A DNA stretch of 64,000 nucleotides from Meghimatium bilineatum (GCA_034231615.1 CM067298.1:55518883-55582882), one strand, 5' to 3'; shown: positions 1 to 10,960, counted from the first letter of the stretch. A program made the numbers and translations. The notes: generated by a model from the sequence alone, not told the origin.

Positions 1-314
1 GGAAAGAGAAGAAAACAAATAAAGAGGTGCTAAAGACACTTAATATGAAGAAAGAACTACTAAGAGAAATAAAGATCAGGCAAATAAAATACTTTGGACA
101 CATTAAAAGACATGACACCCTATTGAAGACCTTACTTGAGGGTAAAGTCAAAGGGAAGCGAGCAAGAGGTAGGCAGAGATACAAGTGGGAGAATAACATT
201 ACACGATAGACAGGTTACAGTCTAGCAGAGTGCACCACCAAGACAAGAGACAGGAGATGTTGGAGATACGTTGCAGCCAACCTTCGTTGCGGAGACGGCA
301 CTTGATGATGATGA
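1..314 (+). pseudogene. RTE-A LINE, C-terminal end with TGA-repeat tail, cut by the window edge
   Basis: This is the end of a non-LTR retrotransposon polyprotein, after the RT domain. The frame is open from base 3 and contains IKIRQIKYFGHIKRHD and KGKRARGRQRYKWE, the basic post-RT region typical of RTE-like LINEs. An in-frame TAG at 207-209 replaces the TGG (Trp) seen in the copies at 10846 and 47759. After it the same frame continues through TGYSLAECTTKTRDRRCWRY to CGDGT and a TGA that opens a (TGA)4 tail at 303-314. Coding and tail are therefore continuous, and a single nonsense change interrupts this part. RT and endonuclease would lie upstream of the window. The family assignment is by motif; the clade is inferred. 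Confidence 0.85.
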
Positions 315-498
315 TGACGTTTTATATTGTGTGTGCATCTTTTTAGTGGTAGATATTTTTTTCGCTACTTGACATCATTCCCACCAGTATAATCTGTACT
401 GAGTTGTCATGTCATTTTACATGAAAAAATTAGTGTGAATTTTCGTGTTATGTCAGAACCCAAAACGGAAGCAAATAAAAACAACACTGTTTACATTA

Positions 499-720
499 TA
501 TGTATGTCGTAAGAAGCGAATGAGGATATGGGTGTGGAATTGACTTTACTTTCCCATATATGGTCAAAATGACACATAAACCATGCTGAAATAGGACGTA
601 TTCGACCGAAAGGGGCAAATATTGCAGCACAGCTAAAAACTATCACACAAAGCACTCTGTTCTCCTGAATGAATGCTGATAATTTGCAGGAGTTGAGAAC
701 GATCGAAGAGGAAGAACAGA
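499..720 (-). repeat. Repeat A copy
   Basis: Member of the dispersed family best seen at 2052-2332. Reading the minus strand, it has the diagnostic TTCTCAACTCCTGCA-like start, the CTGTGCTGCAATATTTGCCC core, and the TCGCTTCTTACGAC end. It has no protein function. The ORFs crossing it are chance frames. Confidence 0.7.
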
Positions 721-857
721 TGTATGACAAGAAAAAAGTATACACAGACTAGAAAGCGCAGTCTGTAATGAATATCAAAGAGAGAACAAGTAATGTTCAT
801 ACCCCATCGTGAATCGAGAACAAACAACATCACAAAATGTTCTCCTTTGGAACTCCC

Positions 858-930
858 TGGCGTGATGTTTAGCCGTATGTTTTGCGCTCCAGAGGTCGTG
901 CGTTTGTATCCCTCTCAAGACGTTTAGTTT
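858..930 (+). repeat. tRNA-like SINE remnant
   Basis: A stretch with an A-box-like TTAGCCGTATG and, about 30 bases on, a B-box-like GCGTTTGTATCC, spaced as in a tRNA. It is too degraded to fold as a real tRNA. It probably descends from a tRNA-derived SINE head. Confidence 0.4.
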
Positions 931-2050
931 ATAAAGCGTCGGAGATATCTTGAGAGTCTCATTAGAAGCGACGGAGGAACGTGCTATGGGTGGTACTTCC
1001 AGAGACGTATCGATTCATTTTAGCGGAACGGAGTACATATTAGGTAACCCGAATAAAATGAAGTCAATCGTCTACGCTTTTTGAGTCTTTTGATCATTAT
1101 AAAATATAATTATACTTCTGCATTTGAAAACCAATGTAATGGATGCATATGACACCCAATAATACAATATCTAATACAATCAACCGTTGTTTAACACAAA
1201 ATATAATTACATTAAACTGGGAGATATATAATGGGTATCAATGGACACACAAGCAATATGTTTTAAAGTTTACAAAAGAAAGATTAACTGCTAATGAAAA
1301 TATAGTACACCGTATATAAAACACTGTATAATAAATCGGCGTTTCAGTCTGTCTTGCAAACTGTAAAACGCATTTTTTGTTTTCCGTTAATATCTATTGG
1401 TAAATAGTGTTACTTCAGTCCTACCTATTATCACACGAGATATACAATATAATGCATTTAAAAGAATAATGTTGGTGATTATTAAAAGTATGCGCTATTA
1501 TCTAAGCTGCAATTTAGCTACCAGAAATAACAAAAATATAGTCTCCAGAATAGGAAATCAACTCCATAAATATACACACAATCTTGTAACTAGAGAGCGA
1601 AGTCTGTGGCACAATCGTTCGCTAATTCTGGTAGTGCTTACTGTCACTGGACCGTGCATTGGCACAGGCTGACTAAACGTAGCAGCAAACTCAAAGTTTA
1701 TCTGCCAATACCATTACGTAATACTGTCCAGATTGGTACGTTATCGTAAGCACCTTCTGCTCTCCCTGACTAGCATAGATCGATACCTCTAGAATTATCA
1801 GGCATCTTAAAATATTTACTGTCCTTCGCAAATATTTGTCTTTTATTGGGAGTGGGGGAGGATGGCGTGTTGGGAGAGGCTGGGGTGGGGGAGGGCGAGG
1901 TGTTTGTAGTGACAGTGTAAACGTTTCCACCAAAAATTAGAGAAAGTACATTTAGAGTGACTTTTCGTTAAAAAAAAAAAGAAGGCAAACTGTCTAACCC
2001 ATAATCAATCTGAACGTAGGAAAGTCCCGTTTTTGTGATGATAATGAATA
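931..2050. other. No gene recognised
   Basis: AT-rich sequence with no recognisable protein. A 91-residue frame at 1397-1672 matches nothing I know. The only structural feature is a G-rich tract at 1848-1902 (several runs of three to five G), which could form a quadruplex on this strand. Confidence 0.5.
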
Positions 2051-2051
2051 G

Positions 2052-2332
2052 CCTTCTTCTTCTTCGCTCGTTCTCAAACTCCTGCAGATTATCAGGATGT
2101 AGTCCGGAGAACGGAATGCGTTGTGTCATGGTTTACAGCATTGTTGCGATATCTGCACCTTTCGGCCTGACACATATTCGACTTCAGCATGGCTTTGGGT
2201 CACTGACCCTATACGGGATGGGACAGCCAACTCCATCACATAACCTCCTTAGTCGCCTTTTACGACATGCGTGGAAGGTAAACAGTGTTGCTATTCTTTG
2301 CTCCCCTTTTGGACCCCGGCAACACTCGGGCG
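2052..2332 (+). repeat. Repeat A copy, near full length
   Basis: One of the longest copies of the family. Landmarks in order: CTTCTTCTTC start, CTCAAACTCCTGCAG, GATGTAGTCCGGAGAA, GCGTTGTGTCATGG, GCGATATCTGCACCTTTCGG, GACACATATTCGACTTC, GGGATGGGACAGCC, CCTCCTTAGTCGCC and CCCGGCAACAC. About eleven other partial copies occur in the window on both strands. I cannot name the class; a SINE or a non-autonomous element is possible. A 100-residue ORF across it is incidental. Confidence 0.8.
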
Positions 2333-2408
2333 AATGAATAGCCAAAGAACATATACATTTGAATACATATGGATAGATCGGCTCTGAACGTAGTGAAGAA
2401 TGGACATT

Positions 2409-2434
2409 TTATATATATATATATATACATATAT
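2409..2434. repeat. (TA)n microsatellite
   Basis: Short TA dinucleotide run directly downstream of a repeat A copy. Confidence 0.9.
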
Positions 2435-2811
2435 GCGTGAGTGTAGTATAACAAAACTATATAGAATATAGATGCAATCAAACGGCAATTGAGAAAGTAT
2501 GCCACAATTACTAAGCAATATTCAAATTTTTATTTAAAACAACACACGTGGAGTGAAACTTTTGACACGTCTGTAATATGTAATATTTCTGATAAATGCA
2601 AAATCAACACTCCGAGCAGTAGGTCTCAACACAATCAGCACGACAAAGTAGATAGGATAATAAAGAGAGTGCTACCGATGACTAGCCAGAACGTGTCAAT
2701 CATCAGACGAAATAGATGATGAATAATGATCATATGAACCAGAAAGCCAGCAACACCAACACACAATAACTACCAAATTATGAAAAGACTAAAAAACATG
2801 TCATTCTAAAC

Positions 2812-2940
2812 ATCGCCGCCGAAGACGGATGTGTCGGGCCATTGGCGCAAACAAAACGGCGACACAACGCATTTCCAATCTCAGGACTACATCCTGCAGG
2901 AAATCTAGTAGGGCCATGGTCCTGCTACAAGGGAGATGCA
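2812..2940 (-). repeat. Repeat A copy, partial
   Basis: On the minus strand it reads GATTTCCTGCAGGATGTAG, GCGTTGTGTCGCCG, and GGCCCGACACATCCGTCTTC. These landmarks match the copy at 42672-42826 closely, including the GTCTTCGGCGG end, so the two share a subfamily. Confidence 0.7.
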
Positions 2941-2944
2941 GCGG

Positions 2945-3835
2945 GAGATGTAGCTGAAGAGTAACAAAAATTGTACACATTACACCATGATATAACTTAT
3001 CATGGTCACATGGTATAAGTGGTCACTTATACTTAAAATACAAGAATAGCAACACGGGCATGTGTATATAGCACCTAGAACATACATCAAGAACGTTCCA
3101 AATATGAATAGATGAAGCATACACAACGACCCAAAGTAACACACATGTAACACAACTGAAACACAAATCTACGGACATTCGTATGAGCTATACACCACAG
3201 TCACATTTAGGAGACTGTTAAACAACGCATGTGGTCAAATACATTGAAAAACTTAATGAGAATGAAAGACAATTAGCCAATAGCAAGAGAATACAACATG
3301 ACAATGGAAACTACAAAAAGCAGAGGAAAACCACAAAGAATGTGAATCGAAGATGCTAGAAACTTTCTGAGACGTCATAATGGTAATGCATATCACGCGA
3401 ACAAACGTGGAATAGCCCAAAAAACGGATTGTCATTTAATCTTGCGACGCCTAATAACAAAAGCAGATGAAGGATATACATTTATGGAAGTGATAAAACT
3501 GCAAATATAGGTACATTGCAGGAAAACGGCACAATAAAAATGAACAATTCGATTCACATAATGAACCGCTTACAAATAGGACATAAAGTATGTCCTATAG
3601 ACAACGTCTTACAAGTGGGACATATATTATGTGGCAAATGGGATACGAAATAATGAAAATTAAACTAGCTAAGATAATTACATTCTTGGTGGTCTATATC
3701 AGTAGTTTAAAATGTGGATCGCATGGCTATTCATTGCTGGGGGTATGAAGAAAAATTGGAAATATGGACGGTCACCCGTTTAAAAGGTGCGGGGAACTAC
3801 ATAATGCTATTCGGATGTTATTTAATCACATTGTT
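2945..3835. other. No gene recognised
   Basis: AT-rich and purine-rich stretch without a recognisable domain. A small perfect palindrome-like element lies around 3570-3590 (GGACATAAAGTATGTCC). Nothing else stands out. Confidence 0.4.
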
Positions 3836-3837
3836 GT

Positions 3838-3985
3838 TGCGTTCATTCGCAAACTATCACTGACTCTCTCTTATAGCATGAAAGTGCTCCTACTTGATTT
3901 CCAGCAGGATGTAGGCCAGGAAACGGAAATGTGTAGCGTCTCCGTTATATTTTCGGCATTGGCCCAACACATACAACTTCAATGG
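3838..3985 (+). repeat. Repeat A copy, 5' half
   Basis: Carries GTTCATTCGCAAACT, GATTTCCAGCAGGATGTAG, a degraded ATGTGTAGCGTCTCCG core and GGCCCAACACATACAACTTC. It lies a hundred bases from the RNase H remnant on the opposite strand. Confidence 0.65.
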
Positions 3986-4081
3986 AATAATATATTTGGT
4001 TGTAGGTTCTAGGGAACAACGATTGAAGATTCTCCACGTATTTGGACCACAAGAGCAAAACTGTTGACAAACGTTTATCAC

Positions 4082-4444
4082 TTATCTGTTAGTTAATAAG
4101 TTAGTCGTTGGATCATCGTCATTGCACTCTGGACAAGTCCATAGGTGATCAGATATTTCCTTGAGTGTATCCGCTATTACACGTTGACTGACGGTCCCCG
4201 TACGTCGTTGATTGACCATCATTCTTTCTCGCCCACGTTTCAAACCAAGCTCCTTTATTCTAATCATGGAACAATAATCATCGTCACGTGTACAGTCATT
4301 TGTTCGTACGTTTTCCCGTAGGGCATTCAAAATGTCAGCCCGATCCATCGCTCCACCAACAGCCGTAGTAGCATCGTGGGCGGACAACCTATCTGCTCTC
4401 TCATTACCCCGGACTCCCGCGTGTCCCGGCACAAAAATATCACT
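4082..4444 (-). pseudogene. I-like LINE, C-terminal RNase H end
   Basis: A 3' fragment of a LINE whose polyprotein ends in RNase H. On the minus strand the frame starts at DIFVPGHAGVRGNERADRL, the last RNase H block, with the conserved His and Asp. It runs to HLWTCPECNDD, a Cys-containing tail also found as HLWECPACCD in the large I-like element at 34512-36973. The first three RNase H motifs and the RT are missing: the similarity starts abruptly near 4444 and a stop lies just upstream. This is a 5'-truncated insertion, not a gene. Assignment to the I/Nimb group rests on the RNase H plus the CxxC tail. Confidence 0.85.
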
Positions 4445-5213
4445 TATCTATCGGAGGCCAATGGCGAGTATACTTGATCCTCTTATATACATACATATAC
4501 GCCTACATGTATTCACAATAAGTTGTTACTCCTTAGACATGCGCAGTAATTATCGTTAACTGAAGAAGTAAACGTATCACAAGCAACAACGAGTTGATCA
4601 ATGCTAGCATGCGTATATGTCAATTAGTGCGCAAACCAACCATATTACATGTATTTAATAATTGTTATACTTATGATAGAACACTACTGTCTGAGATAAA
4701 ATGTGTAGTACAGTGCATTGATATAGTCTGCTGACGTGTTTGATTTCTACAGACGGTAGATAATAGCATTACCAATATCCGAAATGTGCATATGGGCAAC
4801 ATTGTTTTACATATTTGAAAGAATACGGCTTTGCATATCTCAAAGAACATATTGAATGACGATTTAATCAAATAAACGTTATCAAGTACATGACAAAGGA
4901 TAATTGCGTGAGGACCACGAACACAAAATAACTACTCATGTAATGGTGAATATAGTGAGTTTAGAAATTCATGACAACTGGAACAAATTATAATAACACT
5001 ATTGAACCGATTTCGACGAAAATGTATATATAAAATGTACCTTATAAAAACGTTGCGATTATGAAATTGTGCATAATAATCGTGTTAGAAGCACAAGCTA
5101 TGTATTGTACATTGAAATACAATTAACCTCAACTAGATACTTTTCATATATTCTGGGAAATTAAAGATGGCGACCGTGATGCCGATCACATTATCCATAA
5201 GTATGCCGTTCAT
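4445..5213. other. No gene recognised
   Basis: AT-rich sequence with no long ORF, no clear repeat landmark and no domain I recognise. Confidence 0.4.
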
Positions 5214-5268
5214 CATCATCATCAGGTAGAGTATCATGAATAGGATGTAACAGTCATTACAGCCGTGT
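5214..5268 (-). pseudogene. RTE-B LINE, extreme 3' end
   Basis: Minus strand reads AVMTVTSYS...YST followed by TGATGATGATGATGA. This matches the last codons and tail of the RTE-B copy at 36974-39175 (AVMTAISCSEYAT then TGATAATGATGA). Only about 50 bases are present, a severely 5'-truncated insertion. Confidence 0.6.
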
Positions 5269-5774
5269 ATGAGTTGGTATTAAAAATACCGTTGGTCAAA
5301 TAAAATTACAGACCTAACAGGGTATTCCTCAAAATGCCCCAATGACTTATTAATGCACGTAGGAAATCATTTCCACGCTGGGGTTAATATAATATGTGAT
5401 CATTTTCAAATATTGGTGATACATTCACACACTACAGATATAATCGATTTATTCTCTATAAGCGGGTGATGTACTAAAATTGAATCCATATAATGACTGC
5501 ATTACTGCAAAACGGCATTACTCTATTTTCGTGAGAAATTTCATAATTTCCATGAAACTTTTGGTTACCTTTTTGTTCTGAAAATAGTTGAGGGTGGGGA
5601 GAGTGTACCTGTTTTTTGTGTGCTAAATTCATATTATTTCCAAGAACAATCCGCAGATTAAGTCACATTTGATTAAAATAGCCCTAGCACACAAGATGAC
5701 AGCCAAAAAAACCACAGATCTAGTGGAAAAAAAACACAACTGTTGGCATCGCTGATAGCAAAATGTTAATTTTC

Positions 5775-5852
5775 AACCCCTCTCTGTTTAGCACAGTGGT
5801 AGTGTGATCAGCTAAAGTACACATTATCTACTTTGTTTGGGCCCGTCATTCT
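5775..5852 (+). repeat. tRNA-like SINE head
   Basis: TTTAGCACAGTGG is a good A box, followed by GTAGTGTGATCAGCT and, after tRNA-like spacing, GTTTGGGCCCGTC as a degraded B box. It directly precedes a repeat A copy on the same strand, the only place where the two are joined head to body. Confidence 0.5.
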
Positions 5853-5854
5853 CA

Positions 5855-6078
5855 TGCAGGTTAGCAAGATGCAGTCAAAGAACGCAATACGACGTGTTAT
5901 AGTTTACAACGTCGCAGTGATATCCAATTTCAGCAACGCCTGTTGATCACTTTGACCTATGGTACGGGACGACCAACTTCACCCACACACCTCATTAGTC
6001 TTCTCTTACTTTGTGCATGGCATATCACACAGCTATTCTTTCTTCATTTCATTGCATGGTATATCAGAGCAGTTATTT
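5855..6078 (+). repeat. Repeat A copy, diverged
   Basis: Shows GCAAGATGCAGTCAAAGAAC, the ACGTCGCAGTGATATC core, GGTACGGGACGACCAACTTC, and CCTCATTAGTCTTCTCTTAC. More diverged than the copy at 2052 but collinear with it. Confidence 0.65.
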
Positions 6079-6447
6079 CTTCACTTCCCATTTCGTCTCC
6101 ACATACATGAAAGTACATAATTTAATATCCACGGTCGATTCCTCAATCTATCCAGTCGAAAATACATAGATGCACTTTCAGAGTTGGAGGAGGAGGAAGA
6201 TTCAGAATCGATATATTGATTATTGTATGCCTTTTTGTGTGTTTTAATTTAACATTTCACAAATTGTTAAGTCCCATGACAGCAACCTATCGTCGGGGAT
6301 GAAGATACCTCTCCATGTACTAAGATGCAGCAATTATTAGGTGGGCGTGACCGGATTCCTTTCTTGCTGTCTTTACCTCCCCTAACGTAGGTACTCGTGT
6401 GCAGTTGAGTAGACTGTGGTTATGCCAAGCGAGAAATCATATGTTCG

Positions 6448-6535
6448 GACGTGGTTTCGAACCTGTCACGCATTAACACGGTGATAGCAAGTAAGCTCAC
6501 TATCAACTAGGATAACGCGCTTCCTTATGGTTGAG
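6448..6535 (-). repeat. tRNA-like SINE remnant
   Basis: On the minus strand an almost perfect B box, GGTTCGAAACC, follows an A-box-like TAGTTGATAGTGAG at tRNA spacing. The anticodon-arm region does not pair convincingly, so I call a SINE head or tRNA pseudogene. Confidence 0.5.
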
Positions 6536-7249
6536 AAGTAGAAATATCTTGCGCGTTATGCTGTATTAAAAACTGAACATGAGCTCACACAATTAAAAAA
6601 ACGTACATCAAAATGTGTTGGTATTATCAAGTACATGCTTTATCTTTCATGTAATTAAGATGTATCTATTATCGTATGTTGTGTTATTGATATATAAACA
6701 TACTGATGTTTGGTGTATATGCTTATTAGACTTGAATTCTCAGACAATATTTGGGTCTATCACAGTGAATCCCCATCTGGTTTTGCACGAAGTCCCACAT
6801 TTAGAGAAAATAAATTCATTTCCTGGCGCCTCTGGAACCTAAAAGATGGTTGCTGACATTCTGTGCAGAAAACCAAAGCTGTTAACGTTAATTCAACTGT
6901 TAATTCAAAGATTGATCAATGAATATCTTATCTTTGAAATAGTTACCTTCCTTTTCCCGCACCCCTTTAGATGAGACCCTCAATTTCAAACGTTTTCTGC
7001 GTTTCCATCCGTGCAAGTACTTGTGGTCAATACACTTGCTACACATTGTATTCATTATATAATCTACTACTCACGATGCCAGGGATCTCATTGCGCAGTG
7101 ACTAATTACGAAGTGATTTTTCCCCTAGATCCATTATGGTTTTCTCTTGAAGTTACAGAGTCACATGACATGCGTGGTATTCTCGGCAGGCGGCGACTTA
7201 TCACATATTGGAAATCCCGAGTACAAGGGGGTCAATCGTGGCTATAGAC

Positions 7250-7460
7250 GTTACAGGCCTTCTAGCCGAATTAATGAGGCCTTCATTCCGTACGTCTGTG
7301 ATTATTGTCACGAATTATATTGGTTACTATTTATATACTGGAGTGGCCTCGGTTATTTTTGGCATGTGATTCCAAATACATAAATATTGACCAACGGAAA
7401 ACATGGGAATAATCAAGAAAAGGAACGAATGAAGGCCTCATTAATTCAGCTAGAAGGCAT
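7250..7460. mobile_element. MITE-like element with ~32-bp terminal inverted repeats
   Basis: Inverted repeats of about 32 bp (7257-7289 and 7426-7457) share TAATGAGGCCTTCATTC and TTCTAGC. The interior contains GGTTATTTTTGGCATGTGATT and AACATGGGAATAATC, with close counterparts in the second copy at 61311-61499. No transposase is encoded, so it is non-autonomous. The superfamily is unknown and target duplications are not obvious. Confidence 0.7.
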
Positions 7461-8734
7461 GTACTGTCCAGAGCCAGGGGTAAGTCATATACGACTTTTT
7501 AACTATTCTTAACATTGTGAACTTGCAACGTTATTTCAAATTCCCGTTGGATTTATAGTGTAATAGAAGACAGCCCTTACTAGATTTCTAGCAGGGTGTA
7601 TCCTTTGATCAATATATGTGTTGTGTCGTGTTTTATTTGCACCAGTGATCCAAGATCTATGGTACCACATTCGTATTGATGAGGTGAACTAGTCACAATT
7701 TAATAATCGGACATAACATCGTTACAATCTCCTAATTACAATATGAAGACGTCTTAATTTGCTAATGACACTATGAACGCATCACACTCTGATAATTACA
7801 ATATTCACTCGATTTTCTAATCATTATGTGAACTTGCCACATTTTTTGAATACAAGATACACATAAATGAGCCACAAGAGAATTTACTACTTCAGAATCA
7901 TGTAATTATTAGTCAGCTATTGTTGAATTTTGAGGCTCCAATAATTATACATCTCAGTAAAATTCGAATGATCGACATTCGAACCACAAGTTGGTTCGAC
8001 TACTTGAGTTCGCGAGGCGAGCTGACTATAAACTCTGAAATCAAACCGAACCGAAAAGCGCAAGTAACTATTAAGAACTGAATTGACAAAAACAAAATAC
8101 ATCTAGAAAAATCGTCAACCTCAACATAATACCCCAAAACGTTTCCATGTATTTGAAATTGACAGCAAATATATTTTCCATATAGGCCCATTCCATAATA
8201 TAGTCGTATGAATAGGACGTAACTACTGCACTTCATGTATCCTAATGTGCTAACATCACATGCCATGCGTTAAACTACAGGGTTGCCATTATTTTATTCT
8301 CATTTAGTTAAAATAAAAATTACTAGAAAAGAGCCAGAAAAAAAATCAAAAATAATTATGAATTTATCTTACTCGAATGTCATGCTTACAGTAATTTACA
8401 GATTCACGAATTATTGTAAGATTAAACCAATATATAATTATTGAAATTTAAAAGAAAGTCCTTTTTTCCATTTTTATATTTTGATGTTTAATTATAATAA
8501 TTGTCATCAACGTCAGTCTATGATTTAACATATTTCGAAACATTACATTAACATTGCGAAAGTTGAAAGGTAATATTTGGTATGGAAAAAGACACACATT
8601 AATTGGGAAATACATCTCTTAGAAAGCTCTTAAATATTGGATATTACGAATCCATATCAAAGAAGAGCATACGACAGCAAACAGCAAAATGTTTCTACAA
8701 GAATAATCTAAAAATAAGGTAGGATTACATCGGA
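7461..8734. other. No gene recognised
   Basis: Very AT-rich. Around 8190-8245 the minus strand reads AVVTSYSYDY, which may be a worn RTE-B 3' end like the one at 5214, but it is too short to call. Otherwise nothing recognised. Confidence 0.35.
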
Positions 8735-9170
8735 ATTACATCGCAGTATATGCATTATTGCGGCCCATTTGGCACTTGTCACTATGGCCACGCTTTCATG
8801 CCTATCTGCTATTTTATTTCCCTCAAGACCCAGGTGTCCAGGTACAAAATGACGATGATTCTCTTTAGCACAGATTTCGTCCTCGACTCAACCCACTGCG
8901 GCGTAGATAGCCCGAATAAATCTACCGAAACATACTAATAGAATCATTAAGAAAACAGGCAGATGCAGTACTCTGGAACTATAGAAATATCACTGTTTTC
9001 GTTTCGTTACAGGAAACACCCCCATCGTCAAACTAGTAGTGGATGTACAGAAAGAAACCTTCTACTCCGCAATACACTTCTCTCTGCGTCAAGCAGCGAA
9101 TGCCCAAGCTCTACGCACGTGCCGAACTACACATCCATCAGTGTAGACAATAATGCCCCGATTTAAGGAA
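8735..9170 (-). pseudogene. I-like LINE RNase H domain, degraded
   Basis: Minus strand from about 9165 reads IVYTDGCVV, the first RNase H motif with the catalytic Asp, then RRAWAFAA. After stops and frameshifts it resumes as HFVPGHLGLEGNKIADRHESVA, the last RNase H motif with His and Asp. The intervening metal-binding Glu and Asp blocks cannot be read in frame. Order and spacing match the RNase H of the I-like element at 36300-36700, but sequence identity is low, so this is an older or different member. Not functional. Confidence 0.75.
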
Positions 9171-9890
9171 TTCTCACTGAGTAGAAATCAAGTACAATTG
9201 AAATTTAATTTAAAATACACAACTAACTAGACTACGTATATTCACAATGGTAATCTAGGTTGTGAATCATGGACAGTGAGCAAGTCAACGGCAGAGAAAA
9301 TAGCTGCCGTCGAGAAGAGATCACTCCATAATCAAGTGATAGTCTTTCTCCACAATTCTCTGTCTCTTGTATTGCTAATAAGTTCAGTTGCTAATACGTT
9401 CTTTTTGCGCCACAGTTCTTTTTATCAAGTTATTTTTCTGTTTCTTCTCCCATTGATCTTTGTGGCGGTTACTAAATGTTCAGGATTTGCTTTTCTCATC
9501 ACATAACATAAAAAATCGTTATTGTCTGCTTCTATTGTTTTGCTATAAAGTGTCCTTTTACTCCAGCATCTTTGAAGGAAGGCCTAAAGCAACCATAAAA
9601 AAAAAAAAAAAATTAAAGAACGGGAAAGAACAGGTTGCAAGACCATACAAGAACTTAAACTGTAAGCAGCAGACTGCAACACATGGAGAATCACAACCTC
9701 TGTCGTGTGTGATGTCTACGGTACGAAAGGAACACACTAACTAAATAATCTCTAAAGACTTCTATATTAGTTTTCTTGGCTGTCAAAAGAATTTTCATCG
9801 CTCTTCTCAAAAACCACATCTTAGTTGAATTCAGCATATATTGAGCAAGTTTTTTTTTTACCATCCGCGCTTAGTAATGAGAACAAGATA
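9171..9890. other. No gene recognised
   Basis: Two small frames (9276-9506 and 9460-9744) match no family I know. A poly-A run sits near 9597. No inverted repeats or LINE motifs found. Confidence 0.4.
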
Positions 9891-9899
9891 CTAAAGTCA

Positions 9900-10215
9900 A
9901 ATTTGAGAATACCACAAACGGAGAAAACAAAATCAAACTAAGAAGTGAAAGAAGTAAGGTAAACGTCGAAGCGCGCTGGCTTCTTAACAATATTAAGAAA
10001 GATGGTATTCCGTGGTCATATAAAGAGAAATTAAAACAGTACAGAATGACTACTAATGGAAGACATGCTCAACGGTACAGAGGCAGAGGTCGACCAAGTA
10101 AAAGGACAACAGACATATCGAATTGTTCAGAGATGCCACTGGTAGAGGCAGGTCAGCAGTCCCACGTTTACGAGAAGTTCAGTATAGACATAAGAAAGAC
10201 TCCAATCTGGAAATA
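9900..10215 (+). pseudogene. RTE-like LINE C-terminus
   Basis: The forward frames read MVFRGHIKRE, then after a frameshift RGRGRPSKRTTDISNCSEMP and LVEAGQQSHVYEKFSIDIRKTPIW. This is the post-RT basic region and C-terminal helix of an RTE-like polyprotein; the order GHIKR, GRGRP, LVEAGQ parallels RTE-B. It ends against a (TA)n run, which may have been its 3' tail. RT is absent. Confidence 0.65.
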
Positions 10216-10245
10216 ATATATATATATATATATATATATCTGTAC

Positions 10246-10456
10246 TATATTATATTTTTGTGGGAATATATATATATATATATTGCACTGCAATAGAACT
10301 TTCCTGGCACGAATCGGACTCATCGGGCATCAACGAACTCCCAAACAAAATTAGACAATCAAAAAGATTGTTGTTTTGTTCTACTTGTTCTCCACATGTT
10401 TTTTTCATGCCATGCATATATATATCATATATATATTCCCACCAAAATATAATATA
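10246..10456. repeat. Foldback with arms of about 38 bp enclosing a LINE fragment
   Basis: The left arm (10246-10283) reads TATATTATATTTTTGTGGG then (AT)n. The right arm (about 10416-10456) is its near-exact reverse complement, with TATTCCCACC and AAAATATAATATA. The GTGGGAATAT core is not simple repeat, so the arms are a real inverted repeat and not just two TA runs. The loop is a zinc-finger LINE fragment. Confidence 0.7.
10284..10415 (+). pseudogene. ZF-LINE 3' fragment inside a foldback
   Basis: About 130 bp nearly identical to 12353-12478. Its forward frame gives CNRTFLARIGLIGHQRTP, the C2H2 finger that ends the ZF-LINE polyprotein, followed by the 3' UTR with GTTGTTTTGTTCTAC. The final finger His is lost (Pro). 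Both ends abut TA-rich inverted arms and no LINE tail follows. Confidence 0.8.
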
Positions 10457-10459
10457 ATT

Positions 10460-10960
10460 CCATCTTTACACTGAGTTGAAACTCGTAGTCCACTAGATGT
10501 TAGAAAACTACACCAGTCAGGGAAGCTAGAAAACTTAATATTAGAGGCGGAAGTTTTAAATGTAGATATTCAAGGAATAGTAGATGGAAAGATGATGGAT
10601 ATACAAGAAAGGAAAAATGTAATTGTATACATTCAGGAGAAGATTACCATGAAATGGTTGGTGGGGGTGGTGATGGGAATACCGAACAAGAAAGAAATAG
10701 AAAAATACATCAACTGGTACTGGACATACAACAACCGAATGATGATGCTAAATATCACAACACAACCCTTTCATCTAACCATTACACATATATGCAACAA
10801 AGGAGGGGAACAATAGGTAGGCAGAGATACAAGTGAGAGAGTAACATCACGAAATGGACAGGTTACAGTCTAGCAGAGTGGACCACCAAGAGAAGAGACA
10901 GGGGATGTTGGAGGTATGTTGCAGCCAACCTCCGTTGTGGGGACGGACAATGATGAAGAT
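10460..10960 (+). pseudogene. RTE-A LINE with internal deletion: endonuclease start joined to 3' end
   Basis: The first part encodes the N-terminal half of an APE-type endonuclease. One frame reads DVRKLHQSGKLENLILEAE and VLNVDIQGI, and another NVIVYIQEK, WLVGVVMGI and NNRMMMLNI, the order seen in RTE endonucleases. At about 10795-10812 it passes directly into GRQRYK and then SNITKWTGYSLAEWTTK and CGDGQ, the RTE-A C-terminus, ending in TGATGAAGATGAT. The rest of endonuclease and all of RT (over 2 kb in the family) are missing. TGG (Trp) is kept where the copy at 1-314 has TAG. A stop follows GRQRYK. Confidence 0.75.

Noticed and set aside
1397-1672. 91-residue ORF as a small gene
   Set aside because: No recognisable motif and no supporting context.
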